Source: an uncultured Lysobacteraceae bacterium (GTDB lineage: Bacteria; Pseudomonadota; Gammaproteobacteria; Xanthomonadales; Rhodanobacteraceae). Taken from it: 16,047 bases of DNA. A program made the translations under genes and the position numbers. The stretch is taken from assembly GCA_946482585.1 (NCBI GenBank), contig CAMLSI010000055.1:1-16047 (forward strand). Direction: 5' to 3'. Of the stretch, positions 1-7,538 are shown piece by piece; within the stretch, counting starts at the first letter, position 1, and each line of letters starts with the position of its first letter. The notes under the pieces were generated by a model. That model saw only the letters and a program-made list of their open reading frames with translations, was not told where the DNA came from and searched no databases.

Positions 1-569
1 AGCGCCGCACCGATCTGGCTGCCGGTCGCCGTGACGACGGGATCGGTGCCGGCGAACAGGCGGCGCAGCTCGGCCGCACCGAGCGCGTCGAGCGCGGCGG
101 CCAGCAGGCCGGCGGCGAATGCGAGCAAGGTCATTGCGGTCAGGGTGACAGTGCCGAAGCGCGCGATCGTGACCACGCCGGCGACACCGACCACGACGCC
201 GGCGAGCTTGGACACCGACGGCCGCTTGCGCTGCAGATACCAGCCGAGCAGCACGGCAAACAGCGGCACGGTCGCATTGAGCACGGCCGAATAGCCCGCC
301 GGCAGGTGGTGCGCCATGAACGCGAACATCAGGAACGGTACGCCGGCGCTGAGCGCGCCGATCCAGGCATAGGCGCGCCAGTGGCGGCGCCATTCGAGGT
401 TCAGCCCCTGCCAGTGCAGGAACGCGAGCAGCACCAGCGCCGACAGCGCAATGCGCCCCGACGCCGTGAATCCCGTGCCGAACTCGGGCACGGCGATCCG
501 CATGAACAAGAACGAGCCGCCCCAGATCATCGCCAGGGCCAGCATCCGCAGCAGCATTCCCGCACTCAT
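1..569 (-). CDS. EamA/DMT-family transporter, 3' end cut by window edge
   Basis: Inner-membrane exporter of the drug/metabolite transporter superfamily (EamA domain). The substrate cannot be told from sequence. Translating the minus strand from the ATG at 569 gives MSAGMLRMLALAMIWGGSFL and continues open to the window edge for 189 codons. The opening helix with the WGGSF motif, the 'HLPAGYSAVLNATVPLFAVLLGW' type segment at about residues 88-110 (the usual end of EamA repeat 1), and a following basic loop (RKRPSVSKLAG) are typical of the family. The second EamA repeat is mostly off the window. GGAGG lies 8 nt upstream of the start, and the nearby upstream ATG runs into TGA after two codons, so 569 is the best start. 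The gene diverges from a LysR-type regulator gene with 129 bp between them, an arrangement in which the regulator often controls the transporter. That link is inferred. Confidence 0.9.
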   Translation of the reverse strand, partial: MSAGMLLRMLALAMIWGGSFLFMRIAVPEFGTGFTASGRIALSALVLLAFLHWQGLNLEWRRHWRAYAWIGALSAGVPFLMFAFMAHHLPAGYSAVLNATVPLFAVLLGWYLQRKRPSVSKLAGVVVGVAGVVTIARFGTVTLTAMTLLAFAAGLLAAALDALGAAELRRLFAGTDPVVTATGSQIGAA

Positions 570-630
570 CGCGACATCCTCCACGGCGACGCTACTGTCA
601 GCAGAGCCAACGCAGCGCCAGAGGAATGCC

Positions 631-649
631 ATGCTATGCCTGGAAGCAT
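631..649. promoter_or_regulatory. Candidate LysR-type operator in the divergent intergenic region
   Basis: ATGC, 11 arbitrary bases, then GCAT form a perfect interrupted dyad in the 129-bp gap between the EamA and lysR starts. The size and symmetry suit a LysR-family box, which are dyads of about 15 bp often containing T-N11-A. The flanking AATGC (625-629) and GCATT (646-650) give a second overlapping dyad. No convincing -35/-10 pair was identified. Autoregulation and control of the transporter are inferred from position. Confidence 0.35.
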
Positions 650-698
650 TGCGAAAAAATCGATACTTTCTGTCCTCTACCGTCAAGGAAACTCACAG

Positions 699-1628
699 AT
701 GCGCGCCTGGCAACAGCTCCCCGCCCTGCGCACGCTGCGCATCTTCGAATGCGCGGCGCGGCATTTGAACTGGTCCCGCGCGGCCGAGGAACTGCACCTG
801 ACCCACGGCGCGGTGAGCCTGCAGATCAAGGCGCTCGAAGAAGAGCTCGACGTCAAACTGTTCGCGCGCAGCGGCAAGAAGACCTGGCTGACCGACGCGG
901 GCCAGCAGCTCGCGCTCGGCGTGCGCGATGCGCTCGACGAACTCGCCACGACGGTGACGCGCGTGCGCGAGCGCGCCGCAGGCAACGTGCTGACCTTGAG
1001 CGTGCTGCCCTCGTTCGCCGCGGCCTGGCTGGTCGGACGGCTCGGCGGTTTTCTCGCGCGCCACCCCGACATCGAGTTCAACCTGCAGAGTTCGATCCAT
1101 CTCGCCGATTTCCGCAACGACGGCGTCGACGTCGCGATCCGCTGGAGCAACCGCCCCTGGCCCGGGCTGCGCTGCGAAAAACTGCTCGACGACGAGCTCT
1201 TCCCCGTACTGAGTCCGCGCCTGACGCGGCGCAAGCTCAAGCATCCGGCGGACCTGCTGGAGCTGCCGCTGATCCGCATCAAGCAACAGATGCGCCTCAA
1301 CGACTGGGTGCGCTGGTTCGCCGCCGCCGGCGTGCACGCCGCGGAACCGCGCGGCGGCGCGGTCTACGACGATACGGAACTCGCGCTGCGCGCGGCGGCC
1401 AAGGGTCAGGGCGTGGTGCTGGCGCGCAGCTCGCTGGCCGGCGACCGTCTCGCGAACGGCGAGCTGATCGCGCCGTTCTCGCTGCGCGTACCGGCAAACT
1501 ACGCGTACTATCTGGTCTGTCCCGAATCACATATCGAAAAGCCGTCGGTGCAGCAGTTCCGCGCCTGGCTCATCGAAGAGCTCGCGAATTCCACGCCGCT
1601 CGCCCCGCCGCCCGAGGCTCCCGTTTGA
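699..1628 (+). CDS. LysR-family transcriptional regulator, GcvA-like
   Basis: DNA-binding regulator of 309 residues, the normal LysR length. The N-terminal winged helix-turn-helix lies at about residues 8-66, with 'LNWSRAAEELHLTHGAVSLQ' (residues 23-42) as the recognition region and 'LFARSGKKTWLTDAGQQL' closing the wing. This pattern (LPALRTLRIFECAARH, NWSRAAEELH) is that of the GcvA subgroup. Residues from about 92 onward form the periplasmic-binding-protein-like effector domain, including 'DGVDVAIRWSNRPWPGL', which is typical of GcvA relatives. The frame stays open far upstream to about 306, but that part is antisense to the EamA gene and arginine/glutamine-rich. The ATG at 699 has AAGGA about 10 nt upstream and begins exactly where family members begin. 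It probably controls the divergent exporter and itself. The inducer is unknown, and nothing nearby resembles glycine-cleavage genes. Confidence 0.93.
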   Translation: MRAWQQLPALRTLRIFECAARHLNWSRAAEELHLTHGAVSLQIKALEEELDVKLFARSGKKTWLTDAGQQLALGVRDALDELATTVTRVRERAAGNVLTLSVLPSFAAAWLVGRLGGFLARHPDIEFNLQSSIHLADFRNDGVDVAIRWSNRPWPGLRCEKLLDDELFPVLSPRLTRRKLKHPADLLELPLIRIKQQMRLNDWVRWFAAAGVHAAEPRGGAVYDDTELALRAAAKGQGVVLARSSLAGDRLANGELIAPFSLRVPANYAYYLVCPESHIEKPSVQQFRAWLIEELANSTPLAPPPEAPV

Positions 1629-1690
1629 AGCGCTATCCGTCTGCCCACGCATCCGCCGCCGACTCCGATTTCGCGGTCGCCGGGAAACAT

Positions 1691-2467
1691 GTGCACAAAA
1701 AACAATTTGGACAACATTTCCTGCACGACCCCGGAATCATCCGGCGGATCGTCCAGGCCGTCGCGCCCAAGCCCGGCGACCGCCTCGTCGAGATCGGACC
1801 CGGCGAAGGCGCGATCACGCTGCCGTTGCTGCGCGAACACGGCGGGCTCACCGTGATCGAGCTCGACCGCGACCTGATCCCGCGGATCCAGGCCGCCGCA
1901 CGCGACCTCGGCGAGCTCGATGTGATTCACGCCGACGTGCTCACCGTGGATTTCACGCAGATCGCCGCGGGCGGCAGCCTGCGTCTCGTCGGCAACCTGC
2001 CCTACAACATCTCGAGCCCCATCCTGTTCCACTGCCTCGATCACGCTGCGGCGGTCACCGACATGCACTTCATGCTGCAGAAGGAAGTCGTCGACCGCAT
2101 GGCCGCGGCGCCGGGCAGCAAGGTCTACGGCCGCCTCAGCGTGATGCTGCAGCTGTACTGCTCGGTCGAGCCGCTGATCAAGGTGCCGCCCGGCGCATTC
2201 AATCCGCCGCCCAAGGTCGATTCCGCCGTCGTGCGCCTGACGCCGCTGCCGGCCGAACGCCGCCACGACGCCGATCCGGCCATCGTCGAACGCGTCGTGC
2301 GCCACGCGTTCGGCCAGCGTCGCAAGACCCTGTCGAATGCGCTGCACGACGTGGCGACGAGCGACCAGATCCGCGCCGCCGGCGTCGACCCCAAGGAGCG
2401 CGCCGAGCAGCTGGCGCCGCTCGAGTTCGTCGCGATCGCCAAGGTCGTTGCAGCCGGGAACGCCTGA
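1691..2467 (+). CDS. ksgA: 16S rRNA (adenine1518-N6/adenine1519-N6)-dimethyltransferase
   Basis: KsgA (RsmA) dimethylates two adjacent adenosines in the helix-45 loop of 16S rRNA, using S-adenosylmethionine, late in 30S assembly. From the GTG at 1691 the product has 258 residues. It begins with the family signature KKQFGQHFLHD (residues 3-13), then SAM motif I EIGPGEG (34-40), the acidic VIELDRD (55-61), and motif IV NLPYNIS (102-108), the catalytic N-L-P-Y. The 'FGQRRKTLSNAL' stretch near the carboxy end is also diagnostic. The order and spacing match Xanthomonadales KsgA. GTG has a weak GGGA 4 nt upstream. An in-frame TTG at 1625 overlaps the lysR stop and would add 22 residues, so the start is not certain. 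It follows lysR by 62 bp, and its stop is 2 bp from the end of the convergent membrane-protein gene, with no terminator between them. Confidence 0.95.
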   Translation: MHKKQFGQHFLHDPGIIRRIVQAVAPKPGDRLVEIGPGEGAITLPLLREHGGLTVIELDRDLIPRIQAAARDLGELDVIHADVLTVDFTQIAAGGSLRLVGNLPYNISSPILFHCLDHAAAVTDMHFMLQKEVVDRMAAAPGSKVYGRLSVMLQLYCSVEPLIKVPPGAFNPPPKVDSAVVRLTPLPAERRHDADPAIVERVVRHAFGQRRKTLSNALHDVATSDQIRAAGVDPKERAEQLAPLEFVAIAKVVAAGNA

Positions 2468-2469
2468 TT

Positions 2470-2913
2470 TCACGTGCGCGGCCGCAGCGCCTGCCACCGC
2501 TGCCGCAGGCCGATCGCATGCAGCAGGCCCAGCGCGACACAGATCGCCGACGTCACGAGCCAAAAGGTGAAACTGTTGCCCGGAAAGTACGGCATCAGCG
2601 CGAAGAACACGGTACCGCGCGCAAGCAGCACGGCCGCGATCAGCACGAGCACGACACGCACGAACGGCAGGCGCGGTATCGCGCCGGCGCCCGACAGCGC
2701 GTAGACGGCCCAGACCAACAGCACGGCGCCGATTCCGGCAGCCATCTGCGTCGGGCGCGGATCGCCGCGTTCGGCCAGCTGCGCGATCGCTTCGCCGGCA
2801 CCGAGGAAGCGATACCACGATGCGCCAAACGCGATGCAGCCGAAATGCAGCAGCGCCGCGATCGTGTCGGCAAACGCCGCAGCGAGCAGGAAGCGATTGA
2901 AGCGGGTCGTCAT
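2470..2913 (-). CDS. Small four-helix integral membrane protein, function unknown
   Basis: A 147-residue inner-membrane protein with four predicted hydrophobic helices at about residues 8-30, 57-75, 84-107 and 114-134. The motifs 'GCIAFGASWYRFLGAGE' (25-41) and 'FFALMPYFPGNSFTFWLVTS' (103-122) look conserved. I recall similar uncharacterised proteins in Xanthomonadales but cannot give a family name. The frame is open upstream to 3003. The ATG at 2913 is preferred because GGAG lies 6 nt upstream and the extra residues would overlap the divergent promoter. The gene is divergent from the membrane protein/XRE pair and shares a 95-bp control region with them, so the same inverted-repeat operator may regulate it. 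A role cannot be assigned. Confidence 0.82.
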   Translation of the reverse strand: MTTRFNRFLLAAAFADTIAALLHFGCIAFGASWYRFLGAGEAIAQLAERGDPRPTQMAAGIGAVLLVWAVYALSGAGAIPRLPFVRVVLVLIAAVLLARGTVFFALMPYFPGNSFTFWLVTSAICVALGLLHAIGLRQRWQALRPRT

Positions 2914-2945
2914 GACAACTCCAGAAGGGAGCGATTTGTGAAGAA

Positions 2946-2973
2946 TTGACTGCTTTGCCGGACGAAATGTAAT
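2946..2973 (+). promoter_or_regulatory. Sigma-70-type promoter of the membrane protein/XRE operon
   Basis: TTGACT at 2946-2951 (5 of 6 to consensus) and TGTAAT at 2968-2973 (5 of 6) are separated by 16 bp. Transcription would start near 2980, about 30 nt before the ATG at 3009. This is the best match to a housekeeping promoter that I saw in the window, and its -10 box lies inside an inverted repeat. On the opposite strand, CTGACA (2994-2989) and TACATT (2971-2966) with a 17-bp spacer could serve the divergent gene. Confidence 0.55.
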
Positions 2974-2992
2974 GTAAACCATACATTTTGTC
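2961..2992. promoter_or_regulatory. Inverted-repeat operator, probably for the XRE regulator
   Basis: The left arm GACGAAATGTA (2961-2971) and right arm TACATTTTGTC (2982-2992) are reverse complements at 10 of 11 positions, with a 10-bp spacer. The arm centres are 21 bp apart, about two helical turns, so a dimer or pair of dimers could bind one face. A third half-site AATGTA (2971-2976) forms a tighter perfect dyad with TACATT (2982-2987). The element is AT-rich against its surroundings and covers the -10 box and predicted start of transcription, as expected of a repressor site. Confidence 0.6.
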
Positions 2993-3008
2993 AGACAGGC
3001 CATTCGTC

Positions 3009-3626
3009 ATGCGTATCGCCCTCGTCATGCTCGCCAGCGCCGCGGTCGGCATCCTGCTCGTCGGTCCATGGATCGAATGGCCGTTTCCCGAGGGCTGGGT
3101 CGGCGTCGCTCTGATGCTCGCGGCGGCGTTCGCGATGCGCCGTCACTGGGACCGGCGCGCCGAGACGCGCGGCGACGAGCCCGGCGAACCCGAACGCGAG
3201 GTCTGGCACGGCCTGGCCAGCACGAGCCTGATCGGCGCGCAGATCGCGACGACCCTGTACCTCGTCGGACCGGCGCTCGCACTGCACAGCGACGCCGCGC
3301 ACCACCTGGGCCGCACGACCTGGACCCTGATCGGCGGCGCCGTCGCGAGCTGGTTCATCCTGCATCGGCGCGAAGTGCAGCGCGACGAACGCGATCGCGC
3401 GATCGTCGCCGACGCGAACCGGATTTCGGGGCATGTACTCGCCGTCCTCATCGTCGCGCTCGCGGTGCTGCTGGGCTTCACGCCGGCGGAGCGCCTCGCC
3501 CCGATGAGTCACGTATTTCTCGCCCATCTCCTGCTGTTGACCCTGGTGGCGTCGAGCCTCGTCAACCATGTGCTGCAGCTCTGGGGCTATCGCCGCGACA
3601 CGCTCGCACTCGGGAACCTCGGATGA
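3009..3626 (+). CDS. Six-helix membrane protein paired with an XRE regulator
   Basis: A 205-residue integral membrane protein of unknown function. Hydrophobic segments lie at about residues 3-21, 29-44, 73-93, 103-118, 141-157 and 167-190. A charged cytoplasmic-type loop 'REVQRDERDRAI' (121-132) precedes helix five. In my memory, DERDR-type loops are common in small membrane proteins encoded beside short XRE regulators. ATG 3009 has only a weak ribosome-binding site. A TTG at 2988 in the same frame would add seven residues but lies inside the operator. The stop overlaps the start of the XRE gene by ATGA, so the two are translationally coupled. Transport, signalling or sensing for the regulator are all possible, and the sequence does not decide. 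Confidence 0.82.
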   Translation: MRIALVMLASAAVGILLVGPWIEWPFPEGWVGVALMLAAAFAMRRHWDRRAETRGDEPGEPEREVWHGLASTSLIGAQIATTLYLVGPALALHSDAAHHLGRTTWTLIGGAVASWFILHRREVQRDERDRAIVADANRISGHVLAVLIVALAVLLGFTPAERLAPMSHVFLAHLLLLTLVASSLVNHVLQLWGYRRDTLALGNLG

Positions 3627-3850
3627 GCGCCCCGCCCATCGGCAATCATCTGCGCCGGCTGCGCTTCGATCACGACGAGATGACGCAGGACGCACTTGCC
3701 CGCGCCGCCGGCGTCACGCGCCAGACCGTGATCGCGCTCGAAGCCGGCCGCTATGCGCCTTCGCTCGAACTCGCGTTTCGTCTGGCGCGCGTATTCGGCA
3801 GGCGCGTGGACGACGTGTTCTTCTGGCGCGACGAGATGCCGGCGCCGTAG
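3623..3850 (+). CDS. XRE-family helix-turn-helix repressor, 75 residues
   Basis: A minimal Cro/C1-type DNA-binding protein that is almost all helix-turn-helix domain. Helices two and three run from about residue 21 to 42 (TQDALARAAGVTRQTVIALE), followed by 'AGRYAPSLELAFRLARVFGRRVDDVFFW'. This is the pattern of the short YgzD/YozG-type regulators (VTRQTI..IE.G.Y.PSLELAF.IA..F). It has no ligand domain, so regulation would depend on its concentration, a partner or the adjoining membrane protein. Its ATG overlaps the TGA of the membrane-protein gene. The inverted repeat over the promoter about 630 bp upstream is its natural target, making the cassette self-repressing. That is inferred from position and symmetry, not shown. 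Confidence 0.92.
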   Translation: MSAPPIGNHLRRLRFDHDEMTQDALARAAGVTRQTVIALEAGRYAPSLELAFRLARVFGRRVDDVFFWRDEMPAP

Positions 3851-3905
3851 CGCCGCCGCCGGCGACCACAAATTCCTTTATCGCTTTATCAACCAAGGAA
3901 CCGCC

Positions 3906-5132
3906 ATGCCTGCTGCGAACCGCCGCCGCTGGTTGCTGCGTATCGCCGGCGCCGTCGCCGCGATCCTCGCGTTCAAGCTGTTCGAGCCGCTGCTGGTCTA
4001 TGCCTGGGGCTGGCGCAGTCTGCCGCCGCTGGCCGACGCGCCCGTCGCCGAAACCGTCGATCCGGCTTTCGCCGCGGCAGCCGCGCAGGCCGCGCCGCTG
4101 GTGCGCGAACTGCAGCAGCGTCTCGATCTCCCGGGTATTTCCGTCGCGATCGGCAAGGACGGCCGTGAAATCTGGCGCTATGCGAGCGGCTACGCCGACA
4201 TGGCGGCGCGCAAACCGCTGACCCTCGATGCGCAGTTCCGCATCGGCAGTACGAGCAAGGCGCTCACGAGCGCGGCGATGGCGACACTGGTACGAGCCGG
4301 CAAGGTCGATCTCGATGCGCCGCTGCAAGCCTATCTGCCCTGGCTGCCGCCCGCCGCCGGCGCCGCCAGCACGCGGCAGGTCATGAGCCACACGGCCGGT
4401 TTTCGCGACTACGGGCTATGCCTGTGTTTCCCGATCTGGGAGTACTACAACACGCGGCACTTCGATTCGCTGCGCGCGGCGAATGCCGCCGTCGCCGGCT
4501 CGTCGCTGCGGTTCGCGCCCGGCAGCGACTACGACTACACCAGCCTCGGCTACAACCTCGCCGGCAGCGTGATCGAAAGTGCCGCGCAGCAGGATTTCCC
4601 GGCCTACCTGCAGCGCGCCGTGCTCGATCCGCTGCAGCTCACGCAGACCCGCACCGACGACGTGCGCGCCGATATTCCCGATCGCGTCGTGTTCTACGAA
4701 GTCAAGAACGACGACTACAAGCCCGTATTCGGCATCGACAACAGCAACAAGTGGCCGTCCGGCGGATTGCTGTCGACGCCGCGCGATCTCGTCCGTTTCG
4801 GCAACGCGATCCTCGGCAACAGCCTGTTCGACGCCGCTACGCGCGACCGCTTCTGGACCGTGCAGAAACTCGCCGACGGCAAGGACAATCCCGATCATTA
4901 CGCGCTGGGCTGGCGCGTGTTCAATGAGGCAAAGCGCGCGAACGGCGACACGACGACGATCGTGAGCCACAACGGCGTGGCGACCGGCGCCACGTCGCGT
5001 TTCGCGCTGTATCCGCGGCACGGCCTCACGATCGCGATCCTGACCAATACGCAGCAGCCGGATACCGATGCCTTGAGCACCTTGTCGGGCCGGATCGTCG
5101 AGGTTTTCCTCGCGGCGCCGGGCACCGAATAG
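3906..5132 (+). CDS. Membrane-anchored serine hydrolase, beta-lactamase/LACTB-like (peptidase S12 fold)
   Basis: A 408-residue protein of the class C beta-lactamase/penicillin-binding-protein fold. Basic residues (NRRRWLLR) and a hydrophobic stretch at about 9-34 form a signal anchor, placing the catalytic domain in the periplasm. The nucleophile motif SxxK is S115-T-S-K118 in 'FRIGSTSKALT'. The second motif reads Y211-T-S in 'YDYTSLGYNLAG' instead of the classical Y-x-N. The third motif is H355-N-G in 'SHNGVATG' in place of K-T-G. This combination is closest to LACTB-type hydrolases and related esterases or peptidases rather than resistance beta-lactamases. AAGGA lies 6 nt before the ATG. 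The gene starts 55 bp after the XRE gene on the same strand with no obvious terminator, so it may belong to that operon. The substrate is unknown. Confidence 0.9.
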   Translation: MPAANRRRWLLRIAGAVAAILAFKLFEPLLVYAWGWRSLPPLADAPVAETVDPAFAAAAAQAAPLVRELQQRLDLPGISVAIGKDGREIWRYASGYADMAARKPLTLDAQFRIGSTSKALTSAAMATLVRAGKVDLDAPLQAYLPWLPPAAGAASTRQVMSHTAGFRDYGLCLCFPIWEYYNTRHFDSLRAANAAVAGSSLRFAPGSDYDYTSLGYNLAGSVIESAAQQDFPAYLQRAVLDPLQLTQTRTDDVRADIPDRVVFYEVKNDDYKPVFGIDNSNKWPSGGLLSTPRDLVRFGNAILGNSLFDAATRDRFWTVQKLADGKDNPDHYALGWRVFNEAKRANGDTTTIVSHNGVATGATSRFALYPRHGLTIAILTNTQQPDTDALSTLSGRIVEVFLAAPGTE

Positions 5133-5147
5133 GCCGGTGCAGCCGCC

Positions 5148-7535
5148 TCACTCGAAACGATCGCGGAAGATCCGGTCATCCGGCGTCAGCAGCGACTCGC
5201 AGCGCGAGAATTCCGAGGTGTGCGCGCCCGGGCTCGTGGCGGTCGTCGTGATGACGTAGCCGGGATCGACGTCGCCGGATACGAGCAGCACGAACGATTT
5301 CGTGCATTGCTGCGACGTGGTCACGATGCTGCAGTCGAGGTCCACGGTATAGCTGCCGCGCAGGGTCGAACCTTCGCCGTGTCCGCTCGCACTGCAGCGC
5401 GGGCTGCTATAGACGTCGATGCGATAGCTCCCGAGCGTCGAGGACAATTCGCCGGTGAGGCTGATGTAGTTGATCTGCGCTGGATCGATCGCGCTCGTGA
5501 GCACCGGGTAGTTCTGGTTGCGATTCGGCGTGATGTTGCTGTCGAGCACCGGGTCGGCGTCGTTCGGCGTGACGCCGTTGTCGCCGAGATCGATCGCGAG
5601 TCCGCCGTTGCCCGAATAGCGATTGCCGCCAAGGTTGTTGTGCGAACCCGACGCCACATAGATGCCGTCGCCGTCGTTGCTGCCGAAGAAATTCGCGGGA
5701 CCGACGCGGTTATGGTGCGCACCGCCGGCCACATTGAGCCCAGCGCCGCCGCCGAGCGTCACGATGTTGTCGCGCAGAACGTTGGCGTGCGCGTCGCTGC
5801 CGCTGAGCAGCAGGTTCAACGCGGTATTGCGCGAAATCCAGTTGTCCTCGATGAGATTGCCGGGACTGTAGATCAGCACGCCGGCCGCATTCGGGTCGTT
5901 CTGCAGACCGGCCTCGCCGATCGCGTTGCCGAGCACGCGATTCGAGCCGCCGCCCTGCAGCACGATGCCGAGGGAGGCGCCGCCGATGAAGTTGGTCTGC
6001 ACCGCGTCGGGACCGCCGATCTGCGCTTCGCCGGCACTGCCGTCGATGCGAATCGCCGTGTTGACGTCGAGCAGCGCCGTGCTGCCGACGGCGCCGCCGA
6101 ACTGCAGTCCGGTCAGCAGATGTCCCTTGCCCGACTGCAGCCACACAGCCGATCCGCTGAAGCCCGAAAACGCGATCTGGCTCAGTTTGAGATCGTCGGA
6201 ACTCTCCGCCGAATCGAACACGAGACCGCTGCCTACGCCACTGCCAGCCTTGAGGATGATGCACGGCTCGCCGTTGTAGCCGAGACCAAACGTATTGGGC
6301 TGCGTACCCGGCTGGGTCTCGCCGACGATGTCGACGTCGTCAGTCAGGGTCAGCGTCTGATTCAAGGTCAGGGTACGCGGGCAGCTGCCCGACAGGTTGA
6401 AGCGGATCACCTGCCGGCCATTCGTCGCGTTCGCGCTCGCAACGGCTTGCGCAAGGCTGCCGGCGCCGGTCGCCGCCGTCGTCGTGACATCGAGATACAG
6501 CGAGTTGTCGACCGCGGTTTCGAACGCGCCCATGTCGGGATCGGTGCCGATCTGCCGCGCATTGCCGGCGAGATCGAGAGCGGGCAGCCCGCCCGGCACG
6601 AAACGCGTTCCCGCGTTGACCACGGGCGAGGTCGTCAGCGGCACGCCGTTCGACTGCAATTGCGGCGCGGCCGTGATGTTGTCGAGGTCGGTCGCGAGCG
6701 TCCCGTTGTTCAGGCTAAGGCTGTCGTAGCGGTTGTGGCTCGCATACACATTGCCGCCGTCGACGACGATTTCGGCGCCGTCGTTCTCGAACACGTTGCC
6801 GAACAGCTTCACCGTCGCACTCGGCGGATTCTCGCCGGCGTCGAACGGCAGGAATCGGAGGCGCAGGCCGCCGCCGCGCAAAGTGCTCGTCGTGACGTCG
6901 AATTCCGCGGCGGGCGACTCCGTGGCGAAATAGGCCGAATAGCTGACGACGGCGTCGTTGGGCGCGTCACTGCGCGCGCTCAGCAGCACGTTGCGCAGGC
7001 TCATGTCGTAGCAGCTCATCAGGTTGAAACTCACGCGCGTGTCGAGCGCCCGCAGGAACGCGAGCTGCAGCGGCCGGTCCTGCGCCTGATAGCAGATCCA
7101 GTTGCCGAAGGCCCAGTCGACATCGGTGCTGCTGATGTGGTCGATCGTGAGCGCGTTGTTGATGAGCTCTATGTCGACCGTGCGCTGTCCGCCGCTGCCG
7201 ACGAGCGTCGTCGCGCCGGGCGCGGCGGATTGCGCGCTGCATCCGGCGTTGTAGCCGCCGCTGAGGGTGAGCCGGCCGTAGTTTCCTTGCGGATCGCCGT
7301 CATTGTCGCGGTAGTCCAGATGTAGATCGCTGCCGAGCGCATAGGTGCCGCTGCGCAGCTTGATCGTGATGTCGTCGGTGTCGCCGCCGTCGATATCGGC
7401 GAAGGCCTGGTACAGCGCGGCCGTGCTCTCGACGCAGACTTCGGTCGCCGCGCGCGCGGAAGTCGCGGCGAGCCCGGCGCAGAGCAGCGCGGCGAGGGCA
7501 CGCACGGCGCGCAGACGGGTGACGAAGACGGACAT
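5148..7535 (-). CDS. Secreted right-handed beta-helix protein with choice-of-anchor Q region and IFRDRFE tail
   Basis: A 795-residue exported protein. The signal peptide (basic MSVFVTRLRAVR, then a hydrophobic core, AxA site ending at about residue 29) precedes a first beta-helix half, which ends in a choice-of-anchor Q pattern at about 303-339 (SPVVNAG ... DLAGN.RQIGTDPDMGAFE). A second half starts near 346 with a CSLREA-like opening and continues with NosD-like coils at about 510-640 (N.IGG, NRVLGN.IG, NLIEDN.IS.N). It closes with 'GLAIDLGDNGVTPNDADPV' and a cysteine-bearing sandwich ending 'TSPGAHTSEFSRCE'. The last seven residues, IFRDRFE, match a short tail (IFxxGFE) that I associate with Rhodanobacteraceae secreted proteins. 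AGGAG lies 6 nt before the ATG but inside a predicted hairpin. Surface attachment or polysaccharide binding are possible. No catalytic motif was recognised. Confidence 0.9.
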   Translation of the reverse strand: MSVFVTRLRAVRALAALLCAGLAATSARAATEVCVESTAALYQAFADIDGGDTDDITIKLRSGTYALGSDLHLDYRDNDGDPQGNYGRLTLSGGYNAGCSAQSAAPGATTLVGSGGQRTVDIELINNALTIDHISSTDVDWAFGNWICYQAQDRPLQLAFLRALDTRVSFNLMSCYDMSLRNVLLSARSDAPNDAVVSYSAYFATESPAAEFDVTTSTLRGGGLRLRFLPFDAGENPPSATVKLFGNVFENDGAEIVVDGGNVYASHNRYDSLSLNNGTLATDLDNITAAPQLQSNGVPLTTSPVVNAGTRFVPGGLPALDLAGNARQIGTDPDMGAFETAVDNSLYLDVTTTAATGAGSLAQAVASANATNGRQVIRFNLSGSCPRTLTLNQTLTLTDDVDIVGETQPGTQPNTFGLGYNGEPCIILKAGSGVGSGLVFDSAESSDDLKLSQIAFSGFSGSAVWLQSGKGHLLTGLQFGGAVGSTALLDVNTAIRIDGSAGEAQIGGPDAVQTNFIGGASLGIVLQGGGSNRVLGNAIGEAGLQNDPNAAGVLIYSPGNLIEDNWISRNTALNLLLSGSDAHANVLRDNIVTLGGGAGLNVAGGAHHNRVGPANFFGSNDGDGIYVASGSHNNLGGNRYSGNGGLAIDLGDNGVTPNDADPVLDSNITPNRNQNYPVLTSAIDPAQINYISLTGELSSTLGSYRIDVYSSPRCSASGHGEGSTLRGSYTVDLDCSIVTTSQQCTKSFVLLVSGDVDPGYVITTTATSPGAHTSEFSRCESLLTPDDRIFRDRFE

Positions 7536-7538
7536 GCG

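Noticed and set aside
306..698. Upstream extension of the LysR frame back to 306
   Set aside because: It is antisense to the EamA exporter, rich in R/Q/H/E without domain pattern, and the LysR domain begins precisely at the ATG at 699 with an adequate ribosome-binding site.
3906..5132. Annotation as an antibiotic-resistance beta-lactamase (AmpC)
   Set aside because: The second and third motifs are Y-T-S and H-N-G, not Y-x-N and K-T-G, and the anchor and length fit LACTB-like hydrolases.
5220..7325. Plus-strand open frame of 701 codons
   Set aside because: It is a shadow of the beta-helix gene on the other strand. It has no ribosome-binding site or recognisable domain, and its composition is typical of GC-rich antisense frames.
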